Positions 43,627 to 52,200 of a stretch of 64,000 bases of DNA are shown piece after piece (the first letter of the stretch is position 1; each line of letters begins with the position of its first letter). The position numbers and the translations under genes are program-made. This stretch comes from Vibrio coralliilyticus (GTDB taxonomy: Bacteria > Pseudomonadota > Gammaproteobacteria > Enterobacterales > Vibrionaceae), in the NCBI RefSeq assembly GCF_024449095.1, contig NZ_CP024629.1:1-64000 (forward strand). The letters are read 5' to 3'. A model generated the notes under the pieces. The model was not told the DNA's origin and ran no database searches. It saw only the letters and a program-made list of their open reading frames with translations.

Positions 43627-44814
43627 TCACACCAATTGGCCAAGGACTTTACGTCTAAGGTATAGTTCGAATGAGCGGTCTGGTATGAAATATCGATTGT
43701 CTTCTATATCGACAATTTGAATTTGTTTCTCTGTCGACTTTATGAGTTGCTTTAACGCAGACTGTAAGGTGGGCTTGCTCATTTCAGACGCCTTTAGGTT
43801 CGCTTCTGTAAACAGGTTGATTCCTCCGCACCTGGCAATGTGCTGCAAGGCCAGTCTATGAGAGGGGCTGTGTTTTTTCTCCAGCATACTGTATAGAGCT
43901 TCATCAGCATCAAGTATCTCATTAATGGCCTCTGAAACGTGACTGTGCTCTATCGTCTTTATTTCAGGGTTGAACATGACATTCATGTATAGCTGATGGC
44001 AGACTTGTTGGATCAGCTTGCTCTCGCCCTGTGCAATATCATGGTAGATTAAATGGAAAATTTCCGGAGTAATTTCTGCGTTCATTTTGTCAGCAACAAA
44101 TTTGAAGAAGTCAGCCTCATCAATGGCTTTAATCTCTAAGCCTACTGCAATTTTGTACAGAGCCGCAGAATCGTTGTGGAACAGTTCATTGAGCATGTGA
44201 CGTTTACTGCCACTAAAAATGAAGCACACTTCATTGTCGCTTCTTTGCAAAAACTCCCTCAATTTGGCATCGATACGACAATCAGTGACCTGAGCTATTT
44301 CCTGAAATTCATCTAATGCGACAACCACTCTTACATCGTGATGCTTCGAATATTCGTTCAGCCCTATCATCGTATCTTCTAAGTACTCGTCGAAACTACG
44401 AGTAGAGGAGTTGGCCAGTACGGGTTTGAAACTTGCCTCGCCGGAACTGGAAAGCGTGATGTCAAAAGTTACCTTTCGGAAATAGTCTCTCAGTTCTTTC
44501 GCCGTATTCTCGATACTGAATCCACCAGCTGACCGCATAGCAGCACTTGCTGACGCATAGAACGCTTGTGCGAAGTCATCGGCATTCATAATAGAGTTAA
44601 GATCTACATAAACAGGCAGAAATCCATTTTTGCTAATGGCTGTGAAAGCAGATTGGATCAAACTTGTTTTGCCAAAACGCCTCAAACCGTGAACGAGAGA
44701 ATTCTGTCCAGTCTCGATACGATAGATAATTTTGTTCAGTTCTTCACTTCGTCCACAAAAATTTTCGTTGACCGCGACTTGAGAAAATACAAATGGATTA
44801 GAACGTCTTTTCAT
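43627..44814 (-). CDS. STAND/AAA-type P-loop ATPase with C-terminal winged helix
   Basis: A 395-residue ATPase with GRSEELNKI, Walker A HGLRRFGKTSLI (Lys about 49), Walker B VVVALDEFQE (about 165) and FSGSKRHML (sensor). The C-terminal 90 residues look like a winged helix (LQHIARCGGINLFTEANL ...). Proteins of this layout occur in predicted archaeal/bacterial ATPases of the ATPase_2 group and in some defence loci. Transcribed leftward with a small partner gene; three phased AGTATTTAG repeats lie upstream. AAGG precedes the ATG. The role is unknown. Confidence 0.65.
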   Translation of the reverse strand: MKRRSNPFVFSQVAVNENFCGRSEELNKIIYRIETGQNSLVHGLRRFGKTSLIQSAFTAISKNGFLPVYVDLNSIMNADDFAQAFYASASAAMRSAGGFSIENTAKELRDYFRKVTFDITLSSSGEASFKPVLANSSTRSFDEYLEDTMIGLNEYSKHHDVRVVVALDEFQEIAQVTDCRIDAKLREFLQRSDNEVCFIFSGSKRHMLNELFHNDSAALYKIAVGLEIKAIDEADFFKFVADKMNAEITPEIFHLIYHDIAQGESKLIQQVCHQLYMNVMFNPEIKTIEHSHVSEAINEILDADEALYSMLEKKHSPSHRLALQHIARCGGINLFTEANLKASEMSKPTLQSALKQLIKSTEKQIQIVDIEDNRYFIPDRSFELYLRRKVLGQLV

Positions 44815-44835
44815 AGTGAGCCTTCTAAGAGCTTC

Positions 44836-44872
44836 AGTATTTAGTGATTAGTATTTAGAGTTTAGTATTTAG
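44836..44872. repeat. Three AGTATTTAG repeats with a 14-bp period
   Basis: AGTATTTAG starts at 44836, 44850 and 44864, exactly 14 bases apart, in the 5' region of the ATPase gene (which is leftward). They probably bind a regulator. The gap 44815-45118 otherwise holds only the hairpin leader of the lipoprotein operon. Confidence 0.55.
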
Positions 44873-45068
44873 TTTAAATACTACAATGTCAACCTTATAC
44901 TCTTTATCTCAAGTGCCGTTTAGATCTCACCAATGAGAATATTATCAGGTCACAGAATAACTTGTGCCTATACTCATAGTTCAGGTGTATTTTAAATCCC
45001 TGACGCAAAATAACTTTCAACAATAACAACGTTATAACCAGGCTAGTTCATATAAAAAGCGACAATTA

Positions 45069-45115
45069 GTTGCTCTGCGACAGGTGCCTGGAGATAGCGT
45101 TTCGCAAGGAGCAAC
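45069..45115 (+). promoter_or_regulatory. Leader hairpin occluding a ribosome site
   Basis: GTTGCTCTGCGA (45069-45080) can pair with TCGCA plus GAGCAAC (45102-45106, 45109-45115). The SD AGGAG (45107-45111) falls inside the 3' arm and the loop contains a small CAGG/CCTG hairpin. This could reduce translation of the lipoprotein at 45119, for instance as an RNA switch. Confidence 0.45.
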
Positions 45116-45118
45116 AAA

Positions 45119-45445
45119 ATGAAAGTACCTATGACAACTCTTCTATGTGGCTTAGCACTCACTGGATGCTCAACTACGTCACCTTCGACCCCTTCATCTA
45201 AGCCAAATCAGCAGGTAGTTAATGCCGTTACTATATGTGGTGCAGGGCTCTCTAGTAGTCAAACTGCGTCAATTGCCGCAAAAATGAGCAAAAATTTATC
45301 AGAAGGCATCAATGTTTCCGCTGGGATTGAAGACTTAGTAGTCGGGGCATTCATGGCATCAGCGAAAGTAACTGAAGAACGTGCGGTAGAGCTTCACGAT
45401 CAATACACCAAATGTGTCGACAACTATCTTGATAAGGTGAACTAA
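45119..45445 (+). CDS. Small lipoprotein, tandem copy 1
   Basis: A 108-residue lipoprotein with lipobox LTGC (Cys17). The mature part is helical with Cys residues at CGAG and KCVDN. It is paralogous to the next gene: both share AxVTEERxVELxxxYxKC in the same place. A structured leader precedes it, and the next gene starts two bases after its stop. Probably outer- or inner-membrane anchored in the periplasm; function unknown. Confidence 0.7.
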   Translation: MKVPMTTLLCGLALTGCSTTSPSTPSSKPNQQVVNAVTICGAGLSSSQTASIAAKMSKNLSEGINVSAGIEDLVVGAFMASAKVTEERAVELHDQYTKCVDNYLDKVN

Positions 45446-45447
45446 AC

Positions 45448-46251
45448 ATGTCTCTGTTAAAGCACTTAGCTCTGACAGTTATAGCAATTTCCATACTCGG
45501 ATGTAGTAATGACCCTGTTCCACCGTTACCTGATAGTGTCGTCAAATGCAGTGCAGGTAGTAATGTTGAATTGACCTTAGAGCTTAGAACGGACTTGTAT
45601 AACGCTTTAGCAGGTAATACAACCGCTCAAATAATGGTTCGTAAGACCGTGCAGGGCCAATTCATGAGCAAGGCAAACATTACTGAAGAGAGGGTAGTGG
45701 AGCTTTATAAAGCATATGCAAAATGCATCAACCTCCAGTCAAATGTTGATGAGTATGTTGCGGTTTTGAGCTCAAGGGCTAGGTTGGTGGTTTCGCAAAT
45801 GCAGTCCAGCCAATTGGCCGATGAAGCTAAAGAGTTTCAGAAACTTCACAATGAGCACATTAAAGCCATTAACCAAGGCCATTGGTTGCATTCGCATGAG
45901 ATCAACCAAAGGATAAGGGCTCATATAATTGCCGCTACCCAAGAACTTCCAGATGAACGAGAAATCACCTTCTTATATTCAGAAGGTAGTTATGATGACA
46001 GTAAAGATGGAGCTTTGTTAGCTGCGGAGGCTTTTAGAAAGCCGAGTATCCCCACAAAAGCAGACGTTTTCATGGCTAAATGTAGGGCTGGTAAGTTTCC
46101 TGTCAGCTACGACTCAAGTGATATGCCGTTCGCATACCCAGTGGATTTGGAGGCGGTATGTCGTGATGCAGTCGATAAAGTCATAGCCAAATCTATGCAT
46201 GAAGAAGCAAATATACTTATGGATAGTGAGCTAATGAGTGCGGACTACTGA
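45448..46251 (+). CDS. Lipoprotein, tandem copy 2 with extra domain
   Basis: A 267-residue lipoprotein (lipobox SILGC). The first 110 residues resemble the upstream lipoprotein (ANITEERVVELYKAYAKC against AKVTEERAVELHDQYTKC), then an extra C-terminal domain of about 150 residues follows. Co-transcribed with the upstream copy and followed by a terminator. It probably arose by duplication and fusion. Confidence 0.65.
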   Translation: MSLLKHLALTVIAISILGCSNDPVPPLPDSVVKCSAGSNVELTLELRTDLYNALAGNTTAQIMVRKTVQGQFMSKANITEERVVELYKAYAKCINLQSNVDEYVAVLSSRARLVVSQMQSSQLADEAKEFQKLHNEHIKAINQGHWLHSHEINQRIRAHIIAATQELPDEREITFLYSEGSYDDSKDGALLAAEAFRKPSIPTKADVFMAKCRAGKFPVSYDSSDMPFAYPVDLEAVCRDAVDKVIAKSMHEEANILMDSELMSADY

Positions 46252-46271
46252 CTATAAAGAGACTTAAACGT

Positions 46272-46300
46272 AGAAGGCCACCCAAAGTGAGTGGCCTTCT
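46272..46300 (+). terminator. Terminator-like hairpin after the lipoproteins
   Basis: AGAAGGCCAC pairs perfectly with GTGGCCTTCT around a nine-base loop. A weak T-run follows, so termination may be partial. Confidence 0.6.
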
Positions 46301-46600
46301 AGAGTTGCTCGCTTTTGTAACAGGCTTTGTCCCAAAGAACAAACGTGAAAATGTCAGTTAACACGGAGGTACTATGCGATTAGTGCAACAAGTTTAGTTT
46401 ATACCTAATGCTTCCCTAGAGTCAACGAACTAATTCTTCCCAAAACGTAATTGCTTGGTTTTTATGCAATATAGGAATGAGGTTTCGTTTCGCTCGCTAT
46501 CTCTCGTAATCACTCAATAAGTCCTTTGGAGTTTCATCAAACATAAGAACCCCACTAACTGACCTTACTATTTTTCCATACATTGCCAATTCGCAATTGA
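46301..46600. other. Non-coding region with a promoter remnant
   Basis: No gene of credible size. At 46352 ATGTCAGTTAACA is followed by GGAGG and an ATG that stops after seven codons, so a former gene under the GGTCAGTTAA-type promoter seems to have been lost. TAACTGACC at 46556 is an inverted copy of the promoter core, 54 bases upstream of the functional copy. Confidence 0.35.
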
Positions 46601-46630
46601 TTGTGTTAAATTAATATGGTCAGTTAATAA
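46601..46630 (+). promoter_or_regulatory. GGTCAGTTAA-type promoter element, copy 3
   Basis: TTGTGTTAAATT then AATATGGTCAGTTAATAA, 15 bases before the ATG at 46646. It probably drives the four-gene unknown operon to 47898. Confidence 0.7.
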
Positions 46631-46645
46631 TCAGAGGCCAGAAAG

Positions 46646-46867
46646 ATGTTTGAGCGTTTTCAACTAAGTGTGTTTAAAGCAAAGGAAGGGATTCGAGATA
46701 GCTTTGACTGCTATGAGGGCATAATCAGTGTAGCCAAGTATTTAATGGCTTTACGTGTAAAGATTGTTCCAAAAGTCGATAAGCCTATTGAGTCGCTTTT
46801 GTGTTGCGTTTTTGTGGTCACTCCTGGCAAAACACTGCTAGCAACAAACATAGGAGGGGAAAAATGA
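46646..46867 (+). CDS. Hypothetical protein, operon gene 1
   Basis: A 73-residue product with a hydrophobic middle part. It sits directly under a GGTCAGTTAA-type promoter, with AGAAAG before the ATG, and its stop overlaps the next ATG (ATGA). No family is recognised. Confidence 0.5.
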   Translation: MFERFQLSVFKAKEGIRDSFDCYEGIISVAKYLMALRVKIVPKVDKPIESLLCCVFVVTPGKTLLATNIGGEK

Positions 46868-47250
46868 ACGCTATTCCAGTATCTCTTCCAGTGCTTGGAC
46901 CGAAGCAGTTTTGCAATTTTGATTATTTCGTGGACTCATCCACCAGCTCAACAACTCCTGTACTGGTGTTGTTAGAAGATGGCAGGTCATCAAGTAACGT
47001 AGATGTGCTCACCGCAGTTGATTGGGTCAAGGTATACATTCATAGCGCTTTAGAGTCACCGCCAAATGTATGGGTGTACGCTAATTCCGAGGGGGAATTT
47101 TTTCAGCTGGAGAAATCAACCACATGTAATGCCCCTAGCATTGAGCCTTTGATGGCAGAAGGTGAACGCATTAAAGATATCAGAGTCGCGATCAAGACCG
47201 CAGTGTGCAACTATCTCTTTGAAAGCGCGAAACGAGCACAGGACCATTAG
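46864..47250 (+). CDS. Hypothetical protein, operon gene 2
   Basis: A 128-residue soluble protein starting at ATG 46864 with GGAGGGG upstream; the longer frame from 46801 is rejected because it overlaps gene 1. Mixed alpha/beta, slightly acidic. It is coupled to gene 1 and followed closely by gene 3. The function is unknown. Confidence 0.55.
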   Translation: MNAIPVSLPVLGPKQFCNFDYFVDSSTSSTTPVLVLLEDGRSSSNVDVLTAVDWVKVYIHSALESPPNVWVYANSEGEFFQLEKSTTCNAPSIEPLMAEGERIKDIRVAIKTAVCNYLFESAKRAQDH

Positions 47251-47252
47251 AT

Positions 47253-47384
47253 ATGAGAACTCAAAGACTCGATATTACGGATGCGGAGCTACTTAAGGGA
47301 GTTACCCATTTGTTCTATTATGGTTCGAATAAGGGCACGGCGAGCTTTTGCAGTAAAACCCAGAGTGAGAGTAACTATGCCTAG
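47253..47384 (+). CDS. Small hypothetical protein, operon gene 3
   Basis: A 43-residue polar product starting MRTQRLDITDAELLKGVTH. It begins two bases after gene 2 and overlaps gene 4 by eight bases, which supports it being translated. No motif is recognised. Confidence 0.4.
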   Translation: MRTQRLDITDAELLKGVTHLFYYGSNKGTASFCSKTQSESNYA

Positions 47385-47898
47385 GAAATTCAATAGGGGA
47401 AGCTTATTTGTTTGGCCTGACTCTAAACGAGACGGCGCTTTCATTGTGAACATTCCTGCAATTTGGAACGATGAAGATGACTTTAGCGGTTACTTTGGAG
47501 CAAGGAAATGGAAGCATCCTAAGCTTGTGGCGCAGAAGGCTGCTAGGCACTTTGTGGAGCGTTACTATGGAAAAGAACGCACGGATTTGATTCTATCCAT
47601 ACCAAGATACCTTGACAGGCTTACCTTTGGTTGCGGCGTAAGTGCTCGAAAAACCGTTGTGAGAGTACGTGGCCGTCCATACCATAGAATTTTGATAGAG
47701 TGGCCTGAGTATGATTTTTCATCAGGTGAGTGGCGCCCAAAAAAAAGGTCTAAGTCAATAAATTTTACGTCTTCCAATCTGGCTGAGACTGAGCACAGAG
47801 CAAGCTTGATTGCAGCGGAGAAAAGGGCGTTGGTTGCTTTGTCGGAATTAGATAAAGGAGTTTTTGATTTGGAATTCGATCTGAGTGCTATTCAGTAA
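47377..47898 (+). CDS. Hypothetical basic protein, operon gene 4
   Basis: A 173-residue basic protein from ATG 47377. The stretch FGCGVSARKTVVRVRGRPYHRILIEW has the look of a small three-stranded DNA-binding domain (AP2-like), but this is weak. The long frame beginning at 47281 is rejected as it runs across gene 3. It closes the operon driven by the promoter at 46601. Confidence 0.5.
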   Translation: MPRKFNRGSLFVWPDSKRDGAFIVNIPAIWNDEDDFSGYFGARKWKHPKLVAQKAARHFVERYYGKERTDLILSIPRYLDRLTFGCGVSARKTVVRVRGRPYHRILIEWPEYDFSSGEWRPKKRSKSINFTSSNLAETEHRASLIAAEKRALVALSELDKGVFDLEFDLSAIQ

Positions 47899-47925
47899 AA
47901 AAAAAGCCTCAGTAATTACTGAGGC
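47897..47925 (-). terminator. Terminator for the leftward EAL gene
   Basis: A perfect palindrome GCCTCAGTAATTACTGAGGC (47906-47925) has a run of A on the plus-strand left side, which is a T run for leftward transcription. It ends the EAL gene transcript, and may also slow the rightward operon. Confidence 0.65.
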
Positions 47926-48025
47926 TGGATGTAGTAAACAACAAAACATAAAAAAACGTCAGTTGGCAGGATAGCCAAGCAATTATTTATCACAATTGCT
48001 TTTTTATATTACATGAAAAGGAGGG

Positions 48026-48805
48026 TTACGCAAGCATTTGTGTCCTCCACTGTTCTTCCAGGTGGGAAGGGTCAACAAGTAAATCATCTGTTTCATTCAG
48101 CCTGTAGGGAAACAGCTTCGGCATTGCATGATAGTAGCCTTGTTGTAAAACTGCCCCTATGGACATAAGAAACTCACACTCATTGCGTGTTTCCACACCC
48201 TCTGCGATCACTTCCACGTTTGAACTTCGTGCTATTTTTATAATTGCTTCCACAACATCTTGCTTGAAAGATTTTTTATCAATATCTGATATTAAGGAGC
48301 GGTCAATTTTTAGTTGATTGATCGGCAACTCAAGCGCACGCGCTATATTTTGACTACCAACCCCAAAGTCATCCAGACTCAGATTTATTCCTTTGTGTGC
48401 CAATGGAACAATAGCCGCCATGAGCAGTTGATTGGACTCACAAGGTTGCTCAGTGAGTTCAATGGTTAACAAATTTGGTGGATAGTCGTACTTATCAATT
48501 AATGCTAGTACCTTATCGACCATTTCAGGCCGACTAAGTTGATCTGGGGAAAGGTTGAAGTTTATCGCTAAGTTCCTTCCACTTGTTGCAATGAGGCTTA
48601 CTTCTAGAGTTTGAAGGCTTACAATGTGTCCCAACTGACACTTTTCTGATACTTGAATTAAATTGGAAGTTTCAATGGCCGCAAGACGAGCTAGAGCCTC
48701 AAATGAGTGATAACGGCCAGTTGATACATTAACCACAGGTTGTAGCGCGGCCTGCATATCTCTGTTTGAGATGGCGTTTATGATACGTTCGCTATGATCT
48801 ATCAT
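48026..48805 (-). CDS. Stand-alone EAL-domain c-di-GMP phosphodiesterase
   Basis: A 259-residue protein that is essentially one EAL domain, hydrolysing cyclic-di-GMP to pGpG. FEALARLA, INFNLSP, LLTIELTE, SLDDFGVGS, LKIDRSLI, VEVIAEGVET and QQGYYHAMPK give the full set of metal-binding and catalytic residues. GGAAGA precedes ATG. No sensory domain or membrane segment is present. On a plasmid it could push the host toward motility and away from biofilm; that is inference. Confidence 0.9.
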   Translation of the reverse strand: MIDHSERIINAISNRDMQAALQPVVNVSTGRYHSFEALARLAAIETSNLIQVSEKCQLGHIVSLQTLEVSLIATSGRNLAINFNLSPDQLSRPEMVDKVLALIDKYDYPPNLLTIELTEQPCESNQLLMAAIVPLAHKGINLSLDDFGVGSQNIARALELPINQLKIDRSLISDIDKKSFKQDVVEAIIKIARSSNVEVIAEGVETRNECEFLMSIGAVLQQGYYHAMPKLFPYRLNETDDLLVDPSHLEEQWRTQMLA

Positions 48806-48960
48806 TGTCTTCCGTGTAATTTATGTTAGCAATACAGATATAAATTTATACCAGTGTACATTTATCAGCCAATGTAATCCATGGCGATGTGATGTGTGTC
48901 AGCGTGAAATGCAACTCAATGTATTCGATTAGAGTAATATGAGGTGGCTAATTTACTCAT

Positions 48961-48990
48961 TTGTGTTATATTTATTTGGTCAGTTAACAA
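48961..48990 (+). promoter_or_regulatory. GGTCAGTTAA-type promoter element, copy 4
   Basis: TTGTGTTATATT then TATTTGGTCAGTTAACAA. It lies 20 bases before the ATG at 49011 and overlaps the frame of a spurious longer start at 48939, which supports the downstream start. Confidence 0.7.
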
Positions 48991-49010
48991 TCAATTGGTA
49001 TCCACTCTTT

Positions 49011-49868
49011 ATGAACTCATTTACCATTAAAAATGGCGATGTTTTGCAAAAAAAGCTAAGTAAGCACTTTTCAGGGTTGCCTAAACTAGCTAGCTATCGA
49101 AAGGATTCTTGCCAAACAGGGCAATGGTCACTCAAACGTTTTACTCATCGCCCAGTAAAGGGTTACTTCAGTGCCTTATCTGAGGAAGGTGAAGGAGTAG
49201 CACTTCTAAAAGATGGCGAAACATGGATGTCATTAACACCTCTAGAGATTGAGTCGCACTTAATGGCGCACCACTCAGCAAAAGGGCGGGTAGTTGTCGT
49301 TGGGTTGGGGTTGGGAATGATAGCCTTAAGTATCTTGCGCAAAGCTAGTGTAAAACAGCTAACGATTATTGATATCGATGATACATTGTTGAAAAGCTTC
49401 CCTGATATACTTGATGATTCAGAACGTCAATACGTTTTGGAGAATATTAAAACTGGAAGATTGCGAATGGTTTGTGCTGATTGTCGCGCAGCTCTTCCTG
49501 TTGACCTGGTCGCTGATTTGAGGGGAGTCGATTACCTTTGGATAGATATATGGCCAGAATTGGGTACCGAGCAAGCTTATCATGATGCAATACGCCTTCA
49601 ATCTCAATTAAGGGCTAAGTGCGTTGATTATTGGGGGATAGAGCTTCACCTATGTCAGTCATTCGCGAGCAGTTGTGATGTTAAGCCAACTCAGTTAGGT
49701 AACCGTATGGCACGGCTAAAAAATCACTTTGCTAAGGTGGTTGAAACTCACCCAATGCCTATATCAGCAAAAACGTTAGACAAGCGTGCTTTTAATGTAT
49801 ATTTCGAAATATGCATACTGGTATCAATGAATCTACGCGATACGCTTGGCAGCAGAATGGGTTACTAA
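49011..49868 (+). CDS. Class I SAM-dependent methyltransferase-like protein
   Basis: A 285-residue protein. GRVVVVGLGLGMIALSIL is a Gly-rich motif I and LTIIDIDDTLLKSF the acidic motif II; VDYLWIDIWPELGT resembles motif IV in spermidine-synthase-like folds. Substrate unknown. ATG 49011 is used because the promoter ends 20 bases before it; there is no strong ribosome site. It is followed 25 bases later by a gene of unknown function. Confidence 0.6.
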   Translation: MNSFTIKNGDVLQKKLSKHFSGLPKLASYRKDSCQTGQWSLKRFTHRPVKGYFSALSEEGEGVALLKDGETWMSLTPLEIESHLMAHHSAKGRVVVVGLGLGMIALSILRKASVKQLTIIDIDDTLLKSFPDILDDSERQYVLENIKTGRLRMVCADCRAALPVDLVADLRGVDYLWIDIWPELGTEQAYHDAIRLQSQLRAKCVDYWGIELHLCQSFASSCDVKPTQLGNRMARLKNHFAKVVETHPMPISAKTLDKRAFNVYFEICILVSMNLRDTLGSRMGY

Positions 49869-49893
49869 CCAACAATAAGGAAATAATTTAAGA

Positions 49894-50859
49894 ATGAAGA
49901 AATATCGTTGCTACCGCACTAGTGTTGAAGATTTTCTTACCGCTCCACAGCAAGCAGGAATAGCACCTGAGCGATACTTCTCTATGTTAAACGATGCATT
50001 CATTAAAGATAATGGCGTTGAGTATAGCTTCAGCATAGACCATGATATCAACCTCATGGAGCTGGCGTTTGTGAACAGCGGTAGGAACTACGTGTTTATC
50101 GATAATGAAGATGCTGAGTATCTATATCGAATGAAGTTTAGTGGTACTATGATGGACTCCTTACCACTACACCGCAGTGTTTTTGCCATTTCACCAACGA
50201 CCAATTTACAGATTGATGGAGTGCCGATACTGCCAATTATGGTGTGTGACTATGAGAGTCGAACTGAGTCTACCAAGCAGATCGCAGATGCATTTAATCA
50301 ACCAGTATTGGGTGCACCAGTTAACGAAGAGCAGCTGCTTTTTACGATTGTTATCCCTGACAGTATGGCTAAACACAATCAAAAATTAACACTGGGTGTC
50401 TCGGGCGCTCAATTGAAAGAAATTGCCGGTACAAACGATCCAGAACGCATTCACGATGTTGTTGGCCACTACGGAGCGGCCCTGACCCTCACAGCTGATG
50501 AGAAAAAGAGGCTGGCAGTCTCCCTCAAGTTGGTTGTCTCTATGTCGCTGTTTAACCATATAACCGAAGGTGAGTATTTGCGAGATGGTTTCCCTGTGGG
50601 TTTAGCTAAAAAACCCAAACACCTTGGCCTCATGAAGCATGAATTAAAGGGTAGCCGTACAACCGTTTTTAAGTTAGGTGGTGAACACAATACAAGTAGC
50701 CGTGGTCAGCATATAAGAAGTGCACACTATCGACAGTTAGTGGACGAAAGGTACTATAGAAATGAACACCAGGACAAGCCAGTTGGAAGCCGATGGATAC
50801 CTGTAAAGGCTTCTATTGTTGGTGGAGGCAGTGCGGAAACGCAAACAACACCGACATAA
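49894..50859 (+). CDS. Hypothetical protein with a C-terminal phage-type motif
   Basis: A 321-residue protein. The C-terminal part HIRSAHYRQLVDERYY followed by GSRWIPVKASIVG resembles a motif in many uncharacterised phage and plasmid proteins (basic HxRxxHxR segment, then W-I-P-V-x-x-x-x-V-G). The N-terminal 200 residues are not recognised. AAGGAAATAAT upstream. Probably co-transcribed with the methyltransferase-like gene. Confidence 0.55.
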   Translation: MKKYRCYRTSVEDFLTAPQQAGIAPERYFSMLNDAFIKDNGVEYSFSIDHDINLMELAFVNSGRNYVFIDNEDAEYLYRMKFSGTMMDSLPLHRSVFAISPTTNLQIDGVPILPIMVCDYESRTESTKQIADAFNQPVLGAPVNEEQLLFTIVIPDSMAKHNQKLTLGVSGAQLKEIAGTNDPERIHDVVGHYGAALTLTADEKKRLAVSLKLVVSMSLFNHITEGEYLRDGFPVGLAKKPKHLGLMKHELKGSRTTVFKLGGEHNTSSRGQHIRSAHYRQLVDERYYRNEHQDKPVGSRWIPVKASIVGGGSAETQTTPT

Positions 50860-50906
50860 TACACTTGTACGCTAGATTAAGTTCCAACATGAGCAAGGAG
50901 GCGACT

Positions 50907-51101
50907 GTGGAGTACTATATTAGACGCAATAGTGATGGCAAGTATTTAAGAGGGGCTATGTTTTGGAAGTGGACCCGTTTTAAATTTCTCGCTTGCTCGT
51001 TAACTGAAATGGCCTTTCAAGAACGTCTGGTTGGGGGATACTTGGAAAAGTACGGTATCATCGAGAAGTTTGACATTGATTTGGTTGAGAAATCTCATTA
51101 G
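50907..51101 (+). CDS. Small hypothetical protein
   Basis: A 64-residue product starting at GTG 50907, which has a near-perfect AAGGAGG five bases before it; ATG 50889 is the alternative (70 residues). It has a basic aromatic stretch MFWKWTRFKF. No family is recognised. Confidence 0.5.
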   Translation: MEYYIRRNSDGKYLRGAMFWKWTRFKFLACSLTEMAFQERLVGGYLEKYGIIEKFDIDLVEKSH

Positions 51102-51131
51102 AGCATTGGTTTACGTTTAGGGGAAAGAAGG

Positions 51132-51449
51132 ATGATAAAACTTTATCTTTTAGGGCAACCACTGTTCCTGTTTTACGATCCATTTAGTCTGGCTGCCTTT
51201 GCCTGTGCCATTTGGTCTGCACATTACTACTTATCGACGCTTAAGCTGGGAGTGCGGGCTGCTTTTGTTACAATGGCTGTATTCTTTTCGGCTATTATTA
51301 TCCCCGCTTCAGAGTTTGAGTTTAGTTATGGGGCTATTACCAACTCGCAAGCACATATGGCTATGCTAGGCTTAGTTCTTACCTCAACTTTACATTTCTT
51401 GTGGTCCGTGAGAGTGCATTTTATTGGTAGCCACGCAAACACGATCTAA
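51132..51449 (+). CDS. Small multi-pass membrane protein
   Basis: A 105-residue protein with three hydrophobic helices (about residues 3-30, 40-60 and 72-92). GAAAGAAGG lies before the ATG. It closes the group of genes starting at 49011 and is followed by a terminator. No family is recognised. Confidence 0.55.
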   Translation: MIKLYLLGQPLFLFYDPFSLAAFACAIWSAHYYLSTLKLGVRAAFVTMAVFFSAIIIPASEFEFSYGAITNSQAHMAMLGLVLTSTLHFLWSVRVHFIGSHANTI

Positions 51450-51469
51450 GCTGCACCACCAGTAAACAT

Positions 51470-51492
51470 AAAGCGAGCATATTGCTCGCTTT
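51470..51492. terminator. Rho-independent terminator-like hairpin
   Basis: AAAGCGAGCA pairs with TGCTCGCTTT around a three-base loop, between the rightward membrane-protein gene and the leftward H-NS-like gene. The terminal A/T bases make it usable in both directions. Confidence 0.7.
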
Positions 51493-51524
51493 ACATCAAA
51501 AGGTTTTTCTGCAAAAGTTTTTGG

Positions 51525-51938
51525 TTAAGAGGTGATCAGAAAATCATCTAATGTCTTTCCGGAGCTACTCATTTGCTCTTCCATAGCAGCGGGTGTTCTA
51601 CCTTGTCCGGTCCATGTCTTTTCAACGCCGCCATCCGTATATTTGTATTTTGGTTGGACAGTGCGTTTATTTTTTCTTCCTGCCGTTTGGCCCAGCTCTA
51701 ATCTCGACACAAAATCACGAGTGGAAATATCGGCATCATGAATTTTCTTAATCATTTCGTCGATAAGACGATCCTGCTCTTCTTTCTTAGCTCTCGCTTC
51801 CTCTTCAGCTTTCTTGAGTGGCTCCGCCTCTTCCATTAACAGGTTGATGAATTTCTCTAATTGTTCGTGCGTGACACTGTCTTTTTTAATCGCTGCACGC
51901 AGGTTCCTGCGTGACATTAATTTCGTAATACTTTCCAT
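51525..51938 (-). CDS. H-NS-family nucleoid protein
   Basis: A 137-residue xenogeneic silencer. The N-terminal 90 residues form the helical oligomerisation region, and the C-terminal domain carries [19 protein letters not shown], with the AT-hook-like Gln112-Gly113-Arg114 that reads the minor groove. Plasmid H-NS paralogues lower the fitness cost of A+T-rich plasmids (known for R27 Sfh). It likely silences parts of this plasmid. It has a clear standalone gene with its own upstream gap. Confidence 0.9.
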   Translation of the reverse strand: MESITKLMSRRNLRAAIKKDSVTHEQLEKFINLLMEEAEPLKKAEEEARAKKEEQDRLIDEMIKKIHDADISTRDFVSRLELGQTAGRKNKRTVQPKYKYTDGGVEKTWTGQGRTPAAMEEQMSSSGKTLDDFLITS

Positions 51939-52200
51939 TAGACAACCCTCATTATTTTATTCTAGGTAGTAACAACTGGTAAATTTATTCCATATCTGAT
52001 GTTAATGACACCTTTCAAAGCTAATCCAATTCAGCGATTTATATATGATTTATTGAAATAGTGACAGTTTACACATAAAAACAAAACCAGTATGACGTGA
52101 CTCAAAGTTTATGAAATTATTAGCACGATGTGTAGCCGTTTGGAGACGGCGAGCATCTCAAATCCAAAATTTTAATAAATCGCTTGTGAATCATATTTAT

